This document shows positions 29,187 to 38,368 of a stretch of 64,000 nt of DNA, in pieces. The stretch's first letter is position 1; every line of letters begins with the position of its first letter. This DNA comes from Terriglobia bacterium. Its GTDB lineage: Bacteria > Acidobacteriota > Terriglobia > Bryobacterales > Bryobacteraceae. The notes beneath the pieces were generated by a model. That model worked only from the letters and a program-made list of their open reading frames with translations, searched no databases and had not been told where the DNA came from. The stretch is from NCBI GenBank assembly GCA_003175985.1, contig PSRJ01000324.1, positions 1 through 64,000 of the forward strand, read 5' to 3'. The translations under genes and the position numbers were made by a program.

Positions 29187-30410
29187 TTACGCGTCCACAC
29201 CCTTCTTCTTTTCCAGGTCGTCGGCCAGGATCACGGCTTCCGCGAGATCGCGCATGGGCCGCCGCAGGCGGCGGCTCTCATTGCGCAGGCGCAGATAGGC
29301 CTCTTCTTCCGTGAGGCCGTATTTGTGCTGCAAAATGCCCTTGGCGCGCTCGATCAGCTTCCGCGCTTCCAGGGTGCGCTTCATCTCGAGGGTTTCCGAC
29401 ATCAGCCGGGCATTTTCAATGGCAATGGCGGCCTGTCCCGCCACTACCTTCACGAACCCCACCTCTTCGTCGCTGAATTGCCTTGCGTCGCGAGTGTAAA
29501 TGTTCACCGTGCCGATGACTTTTTCGCGCGTCGTCATGGGAACCGAAAGCAGGGAGGCTAGCCCCGTCTTGCGGGCCAGTTCCGGATAGCGATACTGTTT
29601 TTCCTCCACCACGTTGGGCACCATCACCGGCCGGCCCTCGCGGACAACGCGCCCGATCAGCGAATCCTCGATCTTCAGCGGCATCTTGTGCAGGTAATCC
29701 GGCGAGGAGCAGCGCGCCGCCGAGATCACCAACTCGCGCCGGTCTTCATCGACCAGCATGATGGAACATACCGGTGAATCCAGCGTTTCGGCAACCATTT
29801 CGGAGATTGCCTGCAGGATCCGGTCCAGGTAATTCTCCTCGGAGATGGTGCGCGCCAGTCCTGCCAGGGCTTCCATGCGCCGGGCGGCGCTTTCCGAGCG
29901 TTCCGCCAGCTTCGACTTCGCTATGGCGCCGCCCATCTGCTCGCCGATAAAACTGACCAGGGCGATTTCATCGGGCGTATGCACATGCGTCGGCCTGTGG
30001 TGGATGTTGATCACGCCGATCAGCTCGCCGTTGCTGATCAGAGGAACCGAGAGGAATGCCTGGTAGGTATCTTCCGGAAGCGCCTGAAAGGGTTTGAATC
30101 GCGCATCGGCGGAGGCGTTGGAATCCAAAGCCACCACGGATTTATGCTGCGCCACCCAACCGGTGATGCCTTCGCCCATCTTCATGCGGATATTTCCGAT
30201 CTCCGCGGCATGCGGGAGCTGGGAAGCCCGCAGTACGATTTCGTTCGTGCTGTGGTCTACGAGATAAACGAGGCAGGCATCGCAACTGGTTACGTCGACG
30301 GCGAGTTCCACCAAATCCTGAAGCATGGCTTCCAGACTCAAATTGGAACTGACAATATTGCTGATCTGATGTAATAATTCGACTTGGCTTTTGGCCTCCG
30401 AAGCCACCAC
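29187..30410 (-). CDS. GAF-GAF-ANTAR domain signalling protein
   Basis: Two GAF domains then RKLIERAKGILQHKYGLTEEEAYLRLRNESRRLRRPMRDLAEAVI (ANTAR). Confidence 0.88.
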   Translation of the reverse strand: MVASEAKSQVELLHQISNIVSSNLSLEAMLQDLVELAVDVTSCDACLVYLVDHSTNEIVLRASQLPHAAEIGNIRMKMGEGITGWVAQHKSVVALDSNASADARFKPFQALPEDTYQAFLSVPLISNGELIGVINIHHRPTHVHTPDEIALVSFIGEQMGGAIAKSKLAERSESAARRMEALAGLARTISEENYLDRILQAISEMVAETLDSPVCSIMLVDEDRRELVISAARCSSPDYLHKMPLKIEDSLIGRVVREGRPVMVPNVVEEKQYRYPELARKTGLASLLSVPMTTREKVIGTVNIYTRDARQFSDEEVGFVKVVAGQAAIAIENARLMSETLEMKRTLEARKLIERAKGILQHKYGLTEEEAYLRLRNESRRLRRPMRDLAEAVILADDLEKKKGVDA

Positions 30411-30536
30411 GTCTCCTCCTTGATTGTTTTTTCTTTTTCTCTATACGCGGTTAAGAATTATTCTCAGTGTAAGAGTGAGGTTACCTGCCGTCCAATCCAA
30501 AATTTCTATAGGCATAATGGCATTCTTTGAGCACTT

Positions 30537-30575
30537 GCGGTGCGAGCCGATACACTGGCGACCGGTGTGCACCGC
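30537..30575 (+). promoter_or_regulatory. Bipartite stem-loop in the 5' leader of the next gene
   Basis: GCGGTGC/GCACCGC outer 7-bp stem plus ACACTGG/CCGGTGT inner stem, 3-nt loop, 8-nt 5'-side bulge. Confidence 0.5.
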
Positions 30576-30583
30576 GCCTCACG

Positions 30584-32215
30584 ATGCTGCCATCGAGCTA
30601 CGTTTGGAGCGCCGCTGATCGTCCGCTCAGCATCCACCTGTCGCTGGAGGTAATACAGCGTCTGCACCTGGAAGCACTGGAAGCTTTTAAGGCGGTGCCC
30701 CGGCGCGGTCTCGAAGTTGGGGGTCTCCTGCTCGGCCATATAGCAGTACAGGACGGATCCACCAAAGTGAGCATCGAGGAATTTTTGCCGGTCGAATCGG
30801 AGCATCGCTCCGGCCCCTCGTATCTTCTCTCATCCTCCGATCTCGAACAGTTCCAGCGGGCCGCAACCACTCACCCCGGCATGGTCGGCCTTTATCGGAC
30901 GCAGACGCGATCGGAAGTCCTTTCCTTAAGCGAGGAGGATGCGCGCCTGTGCCGGCGGTTTGCCCCGGCGCCCGATGGCGTGCTTCTACTGGTCCAGCCG
31001 GCCACCGGTACTGGAGCTTACTTCCTGTGGCAAGACGGGGCGCTGGTTCTTTGTCATGAATTTCCGTTTCACTTCAGCGAACTGGTTGCTACGGGTGTGG
31101 TTGTTGGTAAACCGGCAGCGGCGGTGCAAGCGCCGCCCGCACGGGCCCCTGCACCGGCGCCTTTTGCCGCGAACCGGCGCTGGCTGACTCCCTTAATGGC
31201 GTGCCTGCTGGGTTTTGCCTGCGGTGCATTTTTATGGCGCCAGTTCCAATCTCCATCGGTGCCGCGAGCAGCTCCGGTGGCGCAGGCGCGCGCCAGCACG
31301 CCGGGACGCGTAACCCTTCAAGTGGAGCGGCAAGGCCGGGCGCTTCACCTAACCTGGGACCGCAACGCCGAACCCATGCACGATGCGACGCATGCCAAGC
31401 TCTACATCACCGATGGCCGCCACAACAGCCAGTTGGAGCTCGACTCGCGAGAGCTGAAAGCCGGCGCGCTCTCCTATTGGCCCGATACTCAGGACGTGAC
31501 GTTCCGGCTCGAGGTGTTCTCCGATTCCGGCACGGCCACCAGCGCCCTTCGTGTCGTGGGAGGCCGGCCGGAAGCTGTGTCCGTCCCGCAAACAGCCGTG
31601 CAGACTCCTCCGCCGATCCTTTCCGAAACCGAGAAGTTGCCCCCTCGCGCGTCCCCACAAGGGTCCGCCTCGCGTGTGGTTGAGGAGATCGCGAAACCCT
31701 CGCCGTTCGAGCCTCCTCCCCAGCCGGCGCGGGTGGCCGAACCGGCGCCGCCTCCACCCGCGCCGCCCGTCAAGGAAGCCGAGGTACGATCTCCCCCGCC
31801 GCCCGCACGCGAGCCCGCGCCCTACGTGGCCGTCTCCGCCGAACCGGTGAATGGCTCGCGCCTGGGACGTGTAGTCCGCAAGATCCCATTGATCGGGCGA
31901 TTGAAGCGGAAGCCGCAGGCTTTTGTGCCGCCCAAACCCGTTCACCAAGTGCGGCCGGTGTTGACTGCCTCCGAGCAACAGTCTTTGCGGACCAGTGTGC
32001 CGATCGATGTCAAAGTGTATGTGACCGAAGCGGGCAGAGTGGATTATGCCGAGCTGCTCAGCCGCGGCTCCGGCGGCAATCGCCCGCTGGCTACTGCCGC
32101 CGTGTATGCCGCCAGGCAATGGAGTTTCACACCCGCGCGGATGGGGGACGAGAATGTTCCGGGGGAGATGATTCTGCACTTCGATTTCCGTCCCCGGGAA
32201 ATCGAGACCCGCTGA
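30584..32215 (+). CDS. Membrane protein with JAB/MPN-like N-terminal domain and TonB C-terminal domain
   Basis: [10 protein letters not shown]...[10 protein letters not shown] (JAB-like core, active site not conserved), one TM helix, Pro-rich linker, TonB-C-like [16 protein letters not shown]...[10 protein letters not shown]. Confidence 0.65.
   Translation: MLPSSYVWSAADRPLSIHLSLEVIQRLHLEALEAFKAVPRRGLEVGGLLLGHIAVQDGSTKVSIEEFLPVESEHRSGPSYLLSSSDLEQFQRAATTHPGMVGLYRTQTRSEVLSLSEEDARLCRRFAPAPDGVLLLVQPATGTGAYFLWQDGALVLCHEFPFHFSELVATGVVVGKPAAAVQAPPARAPAPAPFAANRRWLTPLMACLLGFACGAFLWRQFQSPSVPRAAPVAQARASTPGRVTLQVERQGRALHLTWDRNAEPMHDATHAKLYITDGRHNSQLELDSRELKAGALSYWPDTQDVTFRLEVFSDSGTATSALRVVGGRPEAVSVPQTAVQTPPPILSETEKLPPRASPQGSASRVVEEIAKPSPFEPPPQPARVAEPAPPPPAPPVKEAEVRSPPPPAREPAPYVAVSAEPVNGSRLGRVVRKIPLIGRLKRKPQAFVPPKPVHQVRPVLTASEQQSLRTSVPIDVKVYVTEAGRVDYAELLSRGSGGNRPLATAAVYAARQWSFTPARMGDENVPGEMILHFDFRPREIETR
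32105..32215 (+). repeat. 111-bp direct repeat copy A (3' end of TonB-C gene)
   Basis: Ungapped match to 33573-33683, 90/111 identical by eye. Confidence 0.85.
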
Positions 32216-32224
32216 ACGCATTCC

Positions 32225-32377
32225 GCCGGCCGGACCTCGCGTCGAACACCTCTATCGGAAGTCCCTCGGGTTTCGCTTCGGTTTTGAGCAGGAGTGGCGG
32301 GACAGCAGCGATCAGAACCACTTTTTCCACGCGCTTCGTTCCGTAGCGTCCCACATAGCGGGTCACTTCTCCTCCTC
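32225..32377 (-). pseudogene. Internal fragment of an alpha/beta-hydrolase (non-heme chloroperoxidase-like) gene
   Basis: Minus frame reads [50 protein letters not shown], matching the region after the nucleophile elbow; no N- or C-terminal remainder. Confidence 0.7.
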
Positions 32378-32445
32378 CTGGCGATGAGAAACACCGACAC
32401 CGATATCGGTCACGAGACTCTCATAATCGTTCTCCGTCGTTTCGG

Positions 32446-33222
32446 TTACGCCCGCTGGGGAAGCGTCTTGGCGACTTGTTTCGTAGCGCGCAGCCAGTCC
32501 TCGAAGCGCGTCTCGCCGAGCCGGGCGTCATCATTAGGAACCAGCGTCCTCTCGGTCACCGCAATCCCGTAATAGCGCCCGCGCGGGTCGGAGATTACGT
32601 CGCGTGGATCCTTGCGCGCAGCCAGGTTTCGCCGGATGAGTTCGTCCAGACGAAACTGTTCGGGACCCCCTATTTCCACGGTGCCATTCACAGGCGAGCC
32701 GATTGCAATTCCGGCCAGTGCACTGGCGACATCATCGGCGGCCATAGGCTGGAAGAGCACAGGCGGCAGGCGTACCTCGTTGCGGTCCGTAGACATATCG
32801 GCGATCTTATCTACGAATTCGAAGAACTGCGTCGCGCGCACGACTGAGTATGGAATCGAGGAGGCTTTGATCAGGTTCTCCTGAGCGATTTTTGCGCGGA
32901 AGAAGCCGCTTTCCAGCAGGCGTTCCGTTCCTACGACCGACAACACAATGTGATGTCGCACGCCCGCGGACGCTTCAACTTTGAGGAGGTTACGGGTTGA
33001 TGTCTCGAAGAACTTCAGCACTGCCGCATCCTCCCAGGATGGGGAGTTCGTTACATCGACGACCACCGAGGCCCCCTTCATCGCATCCGCGAGCCCCTCG
33101 CCTGTGATGCTGTTGACGCCAGTAGCGGGCGACGCTGCTACTACTTCCTGCCCGTGCTCACGAAGCTTCGTGACAAGCTTCGATCCAATGAGTCCGGTTC
33201 CTCCAATTACTACGATTTTCAT
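32446..33222 (-). CDS. NmrA-like NAD(P)-binding SDR-family protein
   Basis: MKIVVIGGTGLIGSKLVTKLREHGQEVVAASP. Confidence 0.9.
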   Translation of the reverse strand: MKIVVIGGTGLIGSKLVTKLREHGQEVVAASPATGVNSITGEGLADAMKGASVVVDVTNSPSWEDAAVLKFFETSTRNLLKVEASAGVRHHIVLSVVGTERLLESGFFRAKIAQENLIKASSIPYSVVRATQFFEFVDKIADMSTDRNEVRLPPVLFQPMAADDVASALAGIAIGSPVNGTVEIGGPEQFRLDELIRRNLAARKDPRDVISDPRGRYYGIAVTERTLVPNDDARLGETRFEDWLRATKQVAKTLPQRA

Positions 33223-33572
33223 GATTGTCCTTTCGTGGTTCACCGTGGCAACCTTTAGTTGCCGACTATCGGCTGAACAGCCCATAGCTTGTGACACGAT
33301 GCCGGTTGTCGCTCGTCGCGCCCAATTCGGATCGGCAAAGGGGGAAAGATGTCCAAGATCTTTCAACGGCAGTGGATTTGCCAGTATGGAGCCCGCTGGA
33401 GAACCGCTTTCCTTACCGATTCGCCTCCGAGTTTCTACCTGAAGATCTCTTCCAATTGAGAATTCAATTATGGGCCTGCGCCTGGCCGGGCACAAGGGGT
33501 GTATTCCCCCGGAGGTCTCGGAACGCACCGTAGGCGGCCTGCCGACATTTGTACAACGCGGGCCGCAGCCCG

Positions 33573-33683
33573 TATGCTGCGAGGCAATGGAGCTTTACAC
33601 TGGCGAAGATGGGTGATGGGAATGTTCTGGGAGAAGTGATTCTGAATTTCGATTTCCGCCCGCGGGAAATCGAGAGTCGCTGA
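33573..33683 (+). repeat. 111-bp direct repeat copy B, pseudogene remnant of a TonB-C gene 3' end
   Basis: [36 protein letters not shown], 29/36 aa identical to copy A. Confidence 0.85.
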
Positions 33684-35238
33684 ATTCGGCGGTCCATGCT
33701 TCCACCGGCTGGCCGGCTTGCGAACTTAACGCCTGTTCCAGATTCTCCTGGGTGATTCTGTGGATGGCCGTCAAGTATTCTCCCAAGCGCTGCCCGGGCG
33801 CTTTCAAACGCAGGGCATCTTCCAACTCGGTCATCGAGACCAGCCGCAACCGGACCAGCACTTCTCCCAGCCTCGGACGCGTGTGAATGTGAACCGGGGC
33901 GCCGGGATAGACATGCTCGGTCTTGCGCCACGCCAGCTCTTTCCGGCGCACCCGCGCCGCGAGAAACTGCCGTACGGCTTCGGCGGTTGCCGCGCAGTTA
34001 ATGATATTGCCCCAAACCACGCGCAAGGGCACGCCCGCGGCAAAACGCCAACCGTACACGCGCGCGCTCAAGTGCATGCGCACACCGGCCTGAAGCAGCG
34101 AGATCCACGTGGCGATGAGGCACATGGGCCAGAGCGAAGCCGGCATCAAGGCAGCGAAGCGCCAGGGAATGTGTTCCGCGGCAGCTCCGCAGCAGACCAG
34201 CCAGTAGAAGAACAGCACGTTGGCCAAAGGCGAGATCAGGTTGCCCACCAATCCCTTGCGATCTCTCCAGAACCAGTAGCGCTGCCACGCGGGGGCGCGC
34301 CAACCGTGATGCTGCCAGCCTTGCAGCGCAATGCCCGCGATCCAGCGGCTGCGCTGGCGGATCGCGGCGCGCCATTGTTTCGGGAAGTACTCACGCGTGG
34401 CTACGGGCTGCTGCGCCTGGAAATGAATCGGCACAAATGTCTGGTGATAGCCCGCGGCATGCATGCGAAAGCCGTTTTCGTAATCCTCGGTCAGGCACTC
34501 CGGGTCGAAGAGCTTGCCGTTGTGCCGCCGCCGCAGGTCTTCCAAGGCTGAGCGCTCAAAACCCGTGCCCACCCCCGTGGAGGGCAGAAATCCGCGGAGT
34601 TGCTGGCGCACGGGAATGTCTTTCAACTGGAACTCGGCAAACTCGTCGCAATAGAGCCCGTGGGTCCATTCGTCCAGGCCGGTGGCCAGCGGCAGCACGG
34701 GGATCTGGACCATCTGGTGGTCCCTCGAGAACCAGTTGATGAGCCGCAGTGATTCGGGGTGGATCAGATCCTCGGCATCGTGGGTCATCAGGATCTCGAA
34801 ATCGATTCCGTGGCGAGCCTCATACTCGAGCATGCGGCGGTAGGTCGCGTTCAGGCAATCGCCTTTGGAGGTAGGACCGTCGTGCGGGCAAACCGCGCTG
34901 TGGACGCGGGCATCGTCGCACTCGACGCGTTTGACGGCCTCCATTGTCAGTGGATCGTTGGGATAGACGCCCACGAAAATGTCGTAGTTGCCATAGCGGA
35001 CTACCGAGAGATTGTGCCGCAGCATCTGCTCGATCACGGCGTGTTCATGCCAGAGAGGCAGGAGGATCGCAATCCGCCGCTGCGGCGCATGCGCCAGCTC
35101 CGTTTCGGCGGGAAAAACGAACTCGCGGCGCTTGCGGAAAAAGAAGACGAAATCGATGAACAGATCGTCCAGCCCGCTCAGCAGAATCCAGACCGCAACG
35201 GGCACCAGGATTGCTGCGACCCAGTGGTCGAACCACAC
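33595..35238 (-). CDS. NfrB-like glycosyltransferase (GT2) with C-terminal MshEN/T2SSE_N-like domain
   Basis: VYPNDPLTMEAVKRV, MTHDAEDLIHPESLRLINWF, QRSRWIAGIALQGW, multiple TMs, C-term RPRLGEVLVRLRLVSMTELEDALRLKAPGQRLGEYL. Confidence 0.85.
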   Translation of the reverse strand: MWFDHWVAAILVPVAVWILLSGLDDLFIDFVFFFRKRREFVFPAETELAHAPQRRIAILLPLWHEHAVIEQMLRHNLSVVRYGNYDIFVGVYPNDPLTMEAVKRVECDDARVHSAVCPHDGPTSKGDCLNATYRRMLEYEARHGIDFEILMTHDAEDLIHPESLRLINWFSRDHQMVQIPVLPLATGLDEWTHGLYCDEFAEFQLKDIPVRQQLRGFLPSTGVGTGFERSALEDLRRRHNGKLFDPECLTEDYENGFRMHAAGYHQTFVPIHFQAQQPVATREYFPKQWRAAIRQRSRWIAGIALQGWQHHGWRAPAWQRYWFWRDRKGLVGNLISPLANVLFFYWLVCCGAAAEHIPWRFAALMPASLWPMCLIATWISLLQAGVRMHLSARVYGWRFAAGVPLRVVWGNIINCAATAEAVRQFLAARVRRKELAWRKTEHVYPGAPVHIHTRPRLGEVLVRLRLVSMTELEDALRLKAPGQRLGEYLTAIHRITQENLEQALSSQAGQPVEAWTAEFSDSRFPAGGNRNSESLLPEHSHHPSSPV

Positions 35239-35281
35239 GGCGGAAGCCTATTAGCAGAATGCCGAAAAGGGACGCAAGGCT

Positions 35282-35307
35282 ACCGCTCCCTAATGGCCGC
35301 GGCCGGG
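35282..35307 (+). repeat. Degenerate copy of the 26-bp dispersed repeat
   Basis: accgctccctaatggccgcggccggg, about 21/26 match to the gspG/gspK copies. Confidence 0.4.
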
Positions 35308-35364
35308 TAAATGCCTCTATCCCTGCTTTTGAAATGAATTAGTAGATAACGGAATCTTTAATTC

Positions 35365-36150
35365 TCAATTAGATATTCGGACCATGGTGATCTTGGTGTA
35401 GACCACCTGGAAATCGAGGCGTTCGTAGTTGCGCTGCGAGGCGCTGCCGGGGAAGGCCGAGGCCGCGGCGAAATCGCACGCCGCCGCCCGGGCTGCGTCG
35501 AGACGGGCGGCAATTAGTGCCCGGTGCAAGCCCCGGCGCCGAAAGCGGGACAGCGTGCTGTCGGCAAAGAGCAAGGCCAGTCCATCGTGAACGGTCATGG
35601 CGGCGCCGCCCGCCGCTTCACCCTCCGCGCTGAATGCGAGGTAGCAGAGCGCGCCGGGCATGGCAAAGATCGCGCGGCCGACGTCCATTTCCGCTTCCGT
35701 CAGTTCCGGCTTCTCAAAGAAGCCCTCGCCCACCGTGCGCGACCAGAAGTCGCCTTCGCCGGCGGCGGCGGGCCTCACGGCGGTGTTGGGAGAGTCTGCG
35801 GCGGCGGTTAGCGGTCTCGCCAGTACATTATTGAATTCCGTGATGCGATAAGGCCGCTCGCTGAGCGCCTGCAAAAGACCCGCGTCCGCCAAAGGACAAA
35901 GCTCCACCGTGACTGGGGCGCCACGCGACCGGAAGAATGCCTCGATCCTGTCGAGTTCCGGAGGAGATACCGGCCCGTTCAAGCCAATCCCGATCACCTG
36001 CGTCAGCGGCGAATCCGGACCGGCGAAGACGGCCACGCCGCCACCTGCTTCCAGAATCGCGGTTCCGGGCTGCCCCAGTTGGCAGCCGCGCGCGTTGGCG
36101 GCCTCAGCCGCCTCGATGCGCCGCGCCAGTCCAAGCCCTGCGTGGATCAT
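35365..36150 (-). CDS. GNAT-family N-acetyltransferase
   Basis: LALLFADSTLSRFRRRGLHRALIAARLDAARAAACDFAAASA...NYERLDFQVVYTKITM; ATGA overlap with the upstream gene. Confidence 0.8.
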   Translation of the reverse strand: MIHAGLGLARRIEAAEAANARGCQLGQPGTAILEAGGGVAVFAGPDSPLTQVIGIGLNGPVSPPELDRIEAFFRSRGAPVTVELCPLADAGLLQALSERPYRITEFNNVLARPLTAAADSPNTAVRPAAAGEGDFWSRTVGEGFFEKPELTEAEMDVGRAIFAMPGALCYLAFSAEGEAAGGAAMTVHDGLALLFADSTLSRFRRRGLHRALIAARLDAARAAACDFAAASAFPGSASQRNYERLDFQVVYTKITMVRISN

Positions 36151-37784
36151 TCCGGAATGTAGTAAAGCAGGAACGATTTTCCCACTCGGGCCACCGGTTC
36201 GTAACGATCGAGCCACGCGAAGCCCGGCTCGGAACGGCCTGCCTGCTGCGCCACCAGCCAACTGTAGGTCTTCAACATCGTGAAACTGACCGCCACCCAC
36301 CCAGTCACCGGCTGGTACGGTTTCAAGTCATCCCAGGGCGGAAGATCGAGCAGTGCGTAGTCGCCGGAGTACAGCGCCGAGAGATGAAATTGCGCGACGT
36401 GCCTCTGCTTGAGGGCGGCGGCAAGCTGCTTCATGTCCTGGCCCCAATCGAGGTCCGAATCCACCAGGAAGCGCTCGGGCCGGCGGCCGCCAATTTCGTT
36501 GAAGTATGCCAGATAATCCGGGTGGGCGGCCATCGACGAAGCCGCGGTCCAGAGGAGGAGGATGACGGCGAGCACCCGCCCGGCACGCCTGCGGAACAGG
36601 TAAACCGTTCCCGTGGCCGCGGCGATGGCCAGCATCGGATACAAGGGCAGTGCATATCGGACCCCGATATTCAAGGTGGAAGGCATGCAGACAAACAGGA
36701 CGACGAGGGCGAGCATCGCCGGAGCCCACGCCCGCCAGTCGAATTTGCGCAGTTTTTCGCGAGCCAGCGCGAAGTAGCCGGCAGCCGCGAGAATCAACAG
36801 CCCGAGCGGAGTCTTGAGCCCGAGCGCCACGGGAAAGAAATACCACCAGCCGCGTGTACTGTTTTGGCCGAGGAGATAAGCGGCGTGGCCACCATCCATG
36901 TGATTGTGAACCTGCCAGAAGCCATCGAGGATTTGCGGCGCCGGGACGGGCGCGCGCTCCAGAGCGCGAAGCCACGAAGATGGAATGCGGCTCCAGACGC
37001 CGCCCTGGCCCGCGGCATCTTCGGCCACGTGCTCCGTCATGCGGCCGAACGAAAACCGGTAAGCGGCCCAGATCAGCAGACCCGCCACCAGCACGGCTGC
37101 CAACACGGCCCGCGCCCTCGGCCGAAAGCCTCTCCCGCCGAGCAGCAGGATGGTCAGCATACACGCGGGAAGCAGCACCACGGAGGAAAACTTGGAGAGG
37201 AACGCAACCGCGATCGCTACACCGAGCAGCACGCTGCGCCCATACGTGGGCTCGTCCCGCCAGAGTAGGAACGCATAGGCGGCGGTGACCACGCCCGCAC
37301 CGATGGCCATATCCGAAGTAGCGACCCCGGCATGGGCCAGCACCGGTGGAATGTTGGTAAACAGGAATACTGCCGCGACGCCGCCCCAATCGCCCAGCAG
37401 GCGCCGGCTCCACAGCCACACGCAGGTCGTCGCCAGCAAAAAGAACACCAGAATTCCGATCCGTGCCAATGTCAGCGTCCGCGCGTACCGGCGTGCGCTA
37501 TTCAATACCGCGTTGCCCTCCTTCCACCGGTCAGTGAGCCCTTGCGACCGCGCGCCGTAAAGGTACGGGCCAATCGACATGGCGATGCGCGCCAACGGCG
37601 GATGAAACGGACCGAGCTCGTAGCGTCCCCGGTCGAGCCACTCCATCCCGCATGCCAGGTTCGACGATTCGTCCGAGGTCTGCGATATCGAGCGGTACGT
37701 GGAAACGATGCGGACTACGCCCGTCGCCGTCAACAGCACAAACAGGATCAGCGGTAGTCGGGACGGCAGCAAGCGATGATCCAC
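36147..37784 (-). CDS. Glycosyltransferase family 39-like (PMT/ArnT-type) membrane protein
   Basis: TSDESSNLACGMEWLDRGRYELGPFHPPLARI and multiple TM helices. Confidence 0.85.
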   Translation of the reverse strand: MDHRLLPSRLPLILFVLLTATGVVRIVSTYRSISQTSDESSNLACGMEWLDRGRYELGPFHPPLARIAMSIGPYLYGARSQGLTDRWKEGNAVLNSARRYARTLTLARIGILVFFLLATTCVWLWSRRLLGDWGGVAAVFLFTNIPPVLAHAGVATSDMAIGAGVVTAAYAFLLWRDEPTYGRSVLLGVAIAVAFLSKFSSVVLLPACMLTILLLGGRGFRPRARAVLAAVLVAGLLIWAAYRFSFGRMTEHVAEDAAGQGGVWSRIPSSWLRALERAPVPAPQILDGFWQVHNHMDGGHAAYLLGQNSTRGWWYFFPVALGLKTPLGLLILAAAGYFALAREKLRKFDWRAWAPAMLALVVLFVCMPSTLNIGVRYALPLYPMLAIAAATGTVYLFRRRAGRVLAVILLLWTAASSMAAHPDYLAYFNEIGGRRPERFLVDSDLDWGQDMKQLAAALKQRHVAQFHLSALYSGDYALLDLPPWDDLKPYQPVTGWVAVSFTMLKTYSWLVAQQAGRSEPGFAWLDRYEPVARVGKSFLLYYIPE

Positions 37785-38368
37785 GGAAACGCCTCGATGA
37801 GGCGGATTTCAGATAACACCGAAGAAAGGAACGCCCGAAACGTGGCGAAATTCCAGTGCTGCACATGCTCGGGGAAATTTCCGAAATGGCGCAGATGTTT
37901 GCCGCGCACGAGATTCCCCAGCCGGAAGTAAGGCTCGTAAGGGACCGAGAGGACGAGCGCCCTGCGCGCTACCCGCGCCAACTCGCGCACCGCCCCTGCG
38001 GGGTCTTCCAGGTGCTCGAGCACCTCCAGGCAGATTACGGCATCAAAACTCGACGAGGCGAAAGGCAGCGCCTGCACGGAACCGCAGATCAGCGAGCGCT
38101 GATTTGTGGCGTTCCTCAAATCGGTTAACGACTCCAGCCGGAGGTCGAGGCAGACGGATGTAATACCGGTCCCCAGCACTGACCGCCGTTGGAGCTCCCC
38201 CTCGCCGCATCCCGCATCCAGGACCGAATGTGCATCCACCTCGCCCATCACCGCGCGGATGCGTTCGAAGAACCGCCCGATCACGAAGCGGACGGCCGGG
38301 TTGGCGTCGCGGTATTTTTCCTGTCTAACGGCGCTGCCTCCTGCTCTCGGCGCGTAACCGGAACACAT
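37748..38368 (-). CDS. Class I SAM-dependent methyltransferase
   Basis: SVLDAGCGEGELQR, FDAVICLEVLEHLEDPAGAVRELARVAR; exact start uncertain. Confidence 0.85.
   Translation of the reverse strand: MCSGYAPRAGGSAVRQEKYRDANPAVRFVIGRFFERIRAVMGEVDAHSVLDAGCGEGELQRRSVLGTGITSVCLDLRLESLTDLRNATNQRSLICGSVQALPFASSSFDAVICLEVLEHLEDPAGAVRELARVARRALVLSVPYEPYFRLGNLVRGKHLRHFGNFPEHVQHWNFATFRAFLSSVLSEIRLIEAFPWIIACCRPDYR

Noticed and set aside
30537-30575. ANTAR antitermination target next to the ANTAR gene
   Set aside because: ANTAR targets are tandem hairpins with hexanucleotide loops; this structure has a single 3-nt loop and lies on the divergent transcript
32127-32366. Annotating the minus-strand ORF as an intact small gene
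   Set aside because: Only the N-terminal ~50 residues resemble an alpha/beta hydrolase, and the rest is antisense TonB-C sequence; better explained as a gene fragment
35937-37268. 443-aa plus-strand ORF
   Set aside because: Antisense to the GT39-like and GNAT genes; composition typical of spurious ORFs
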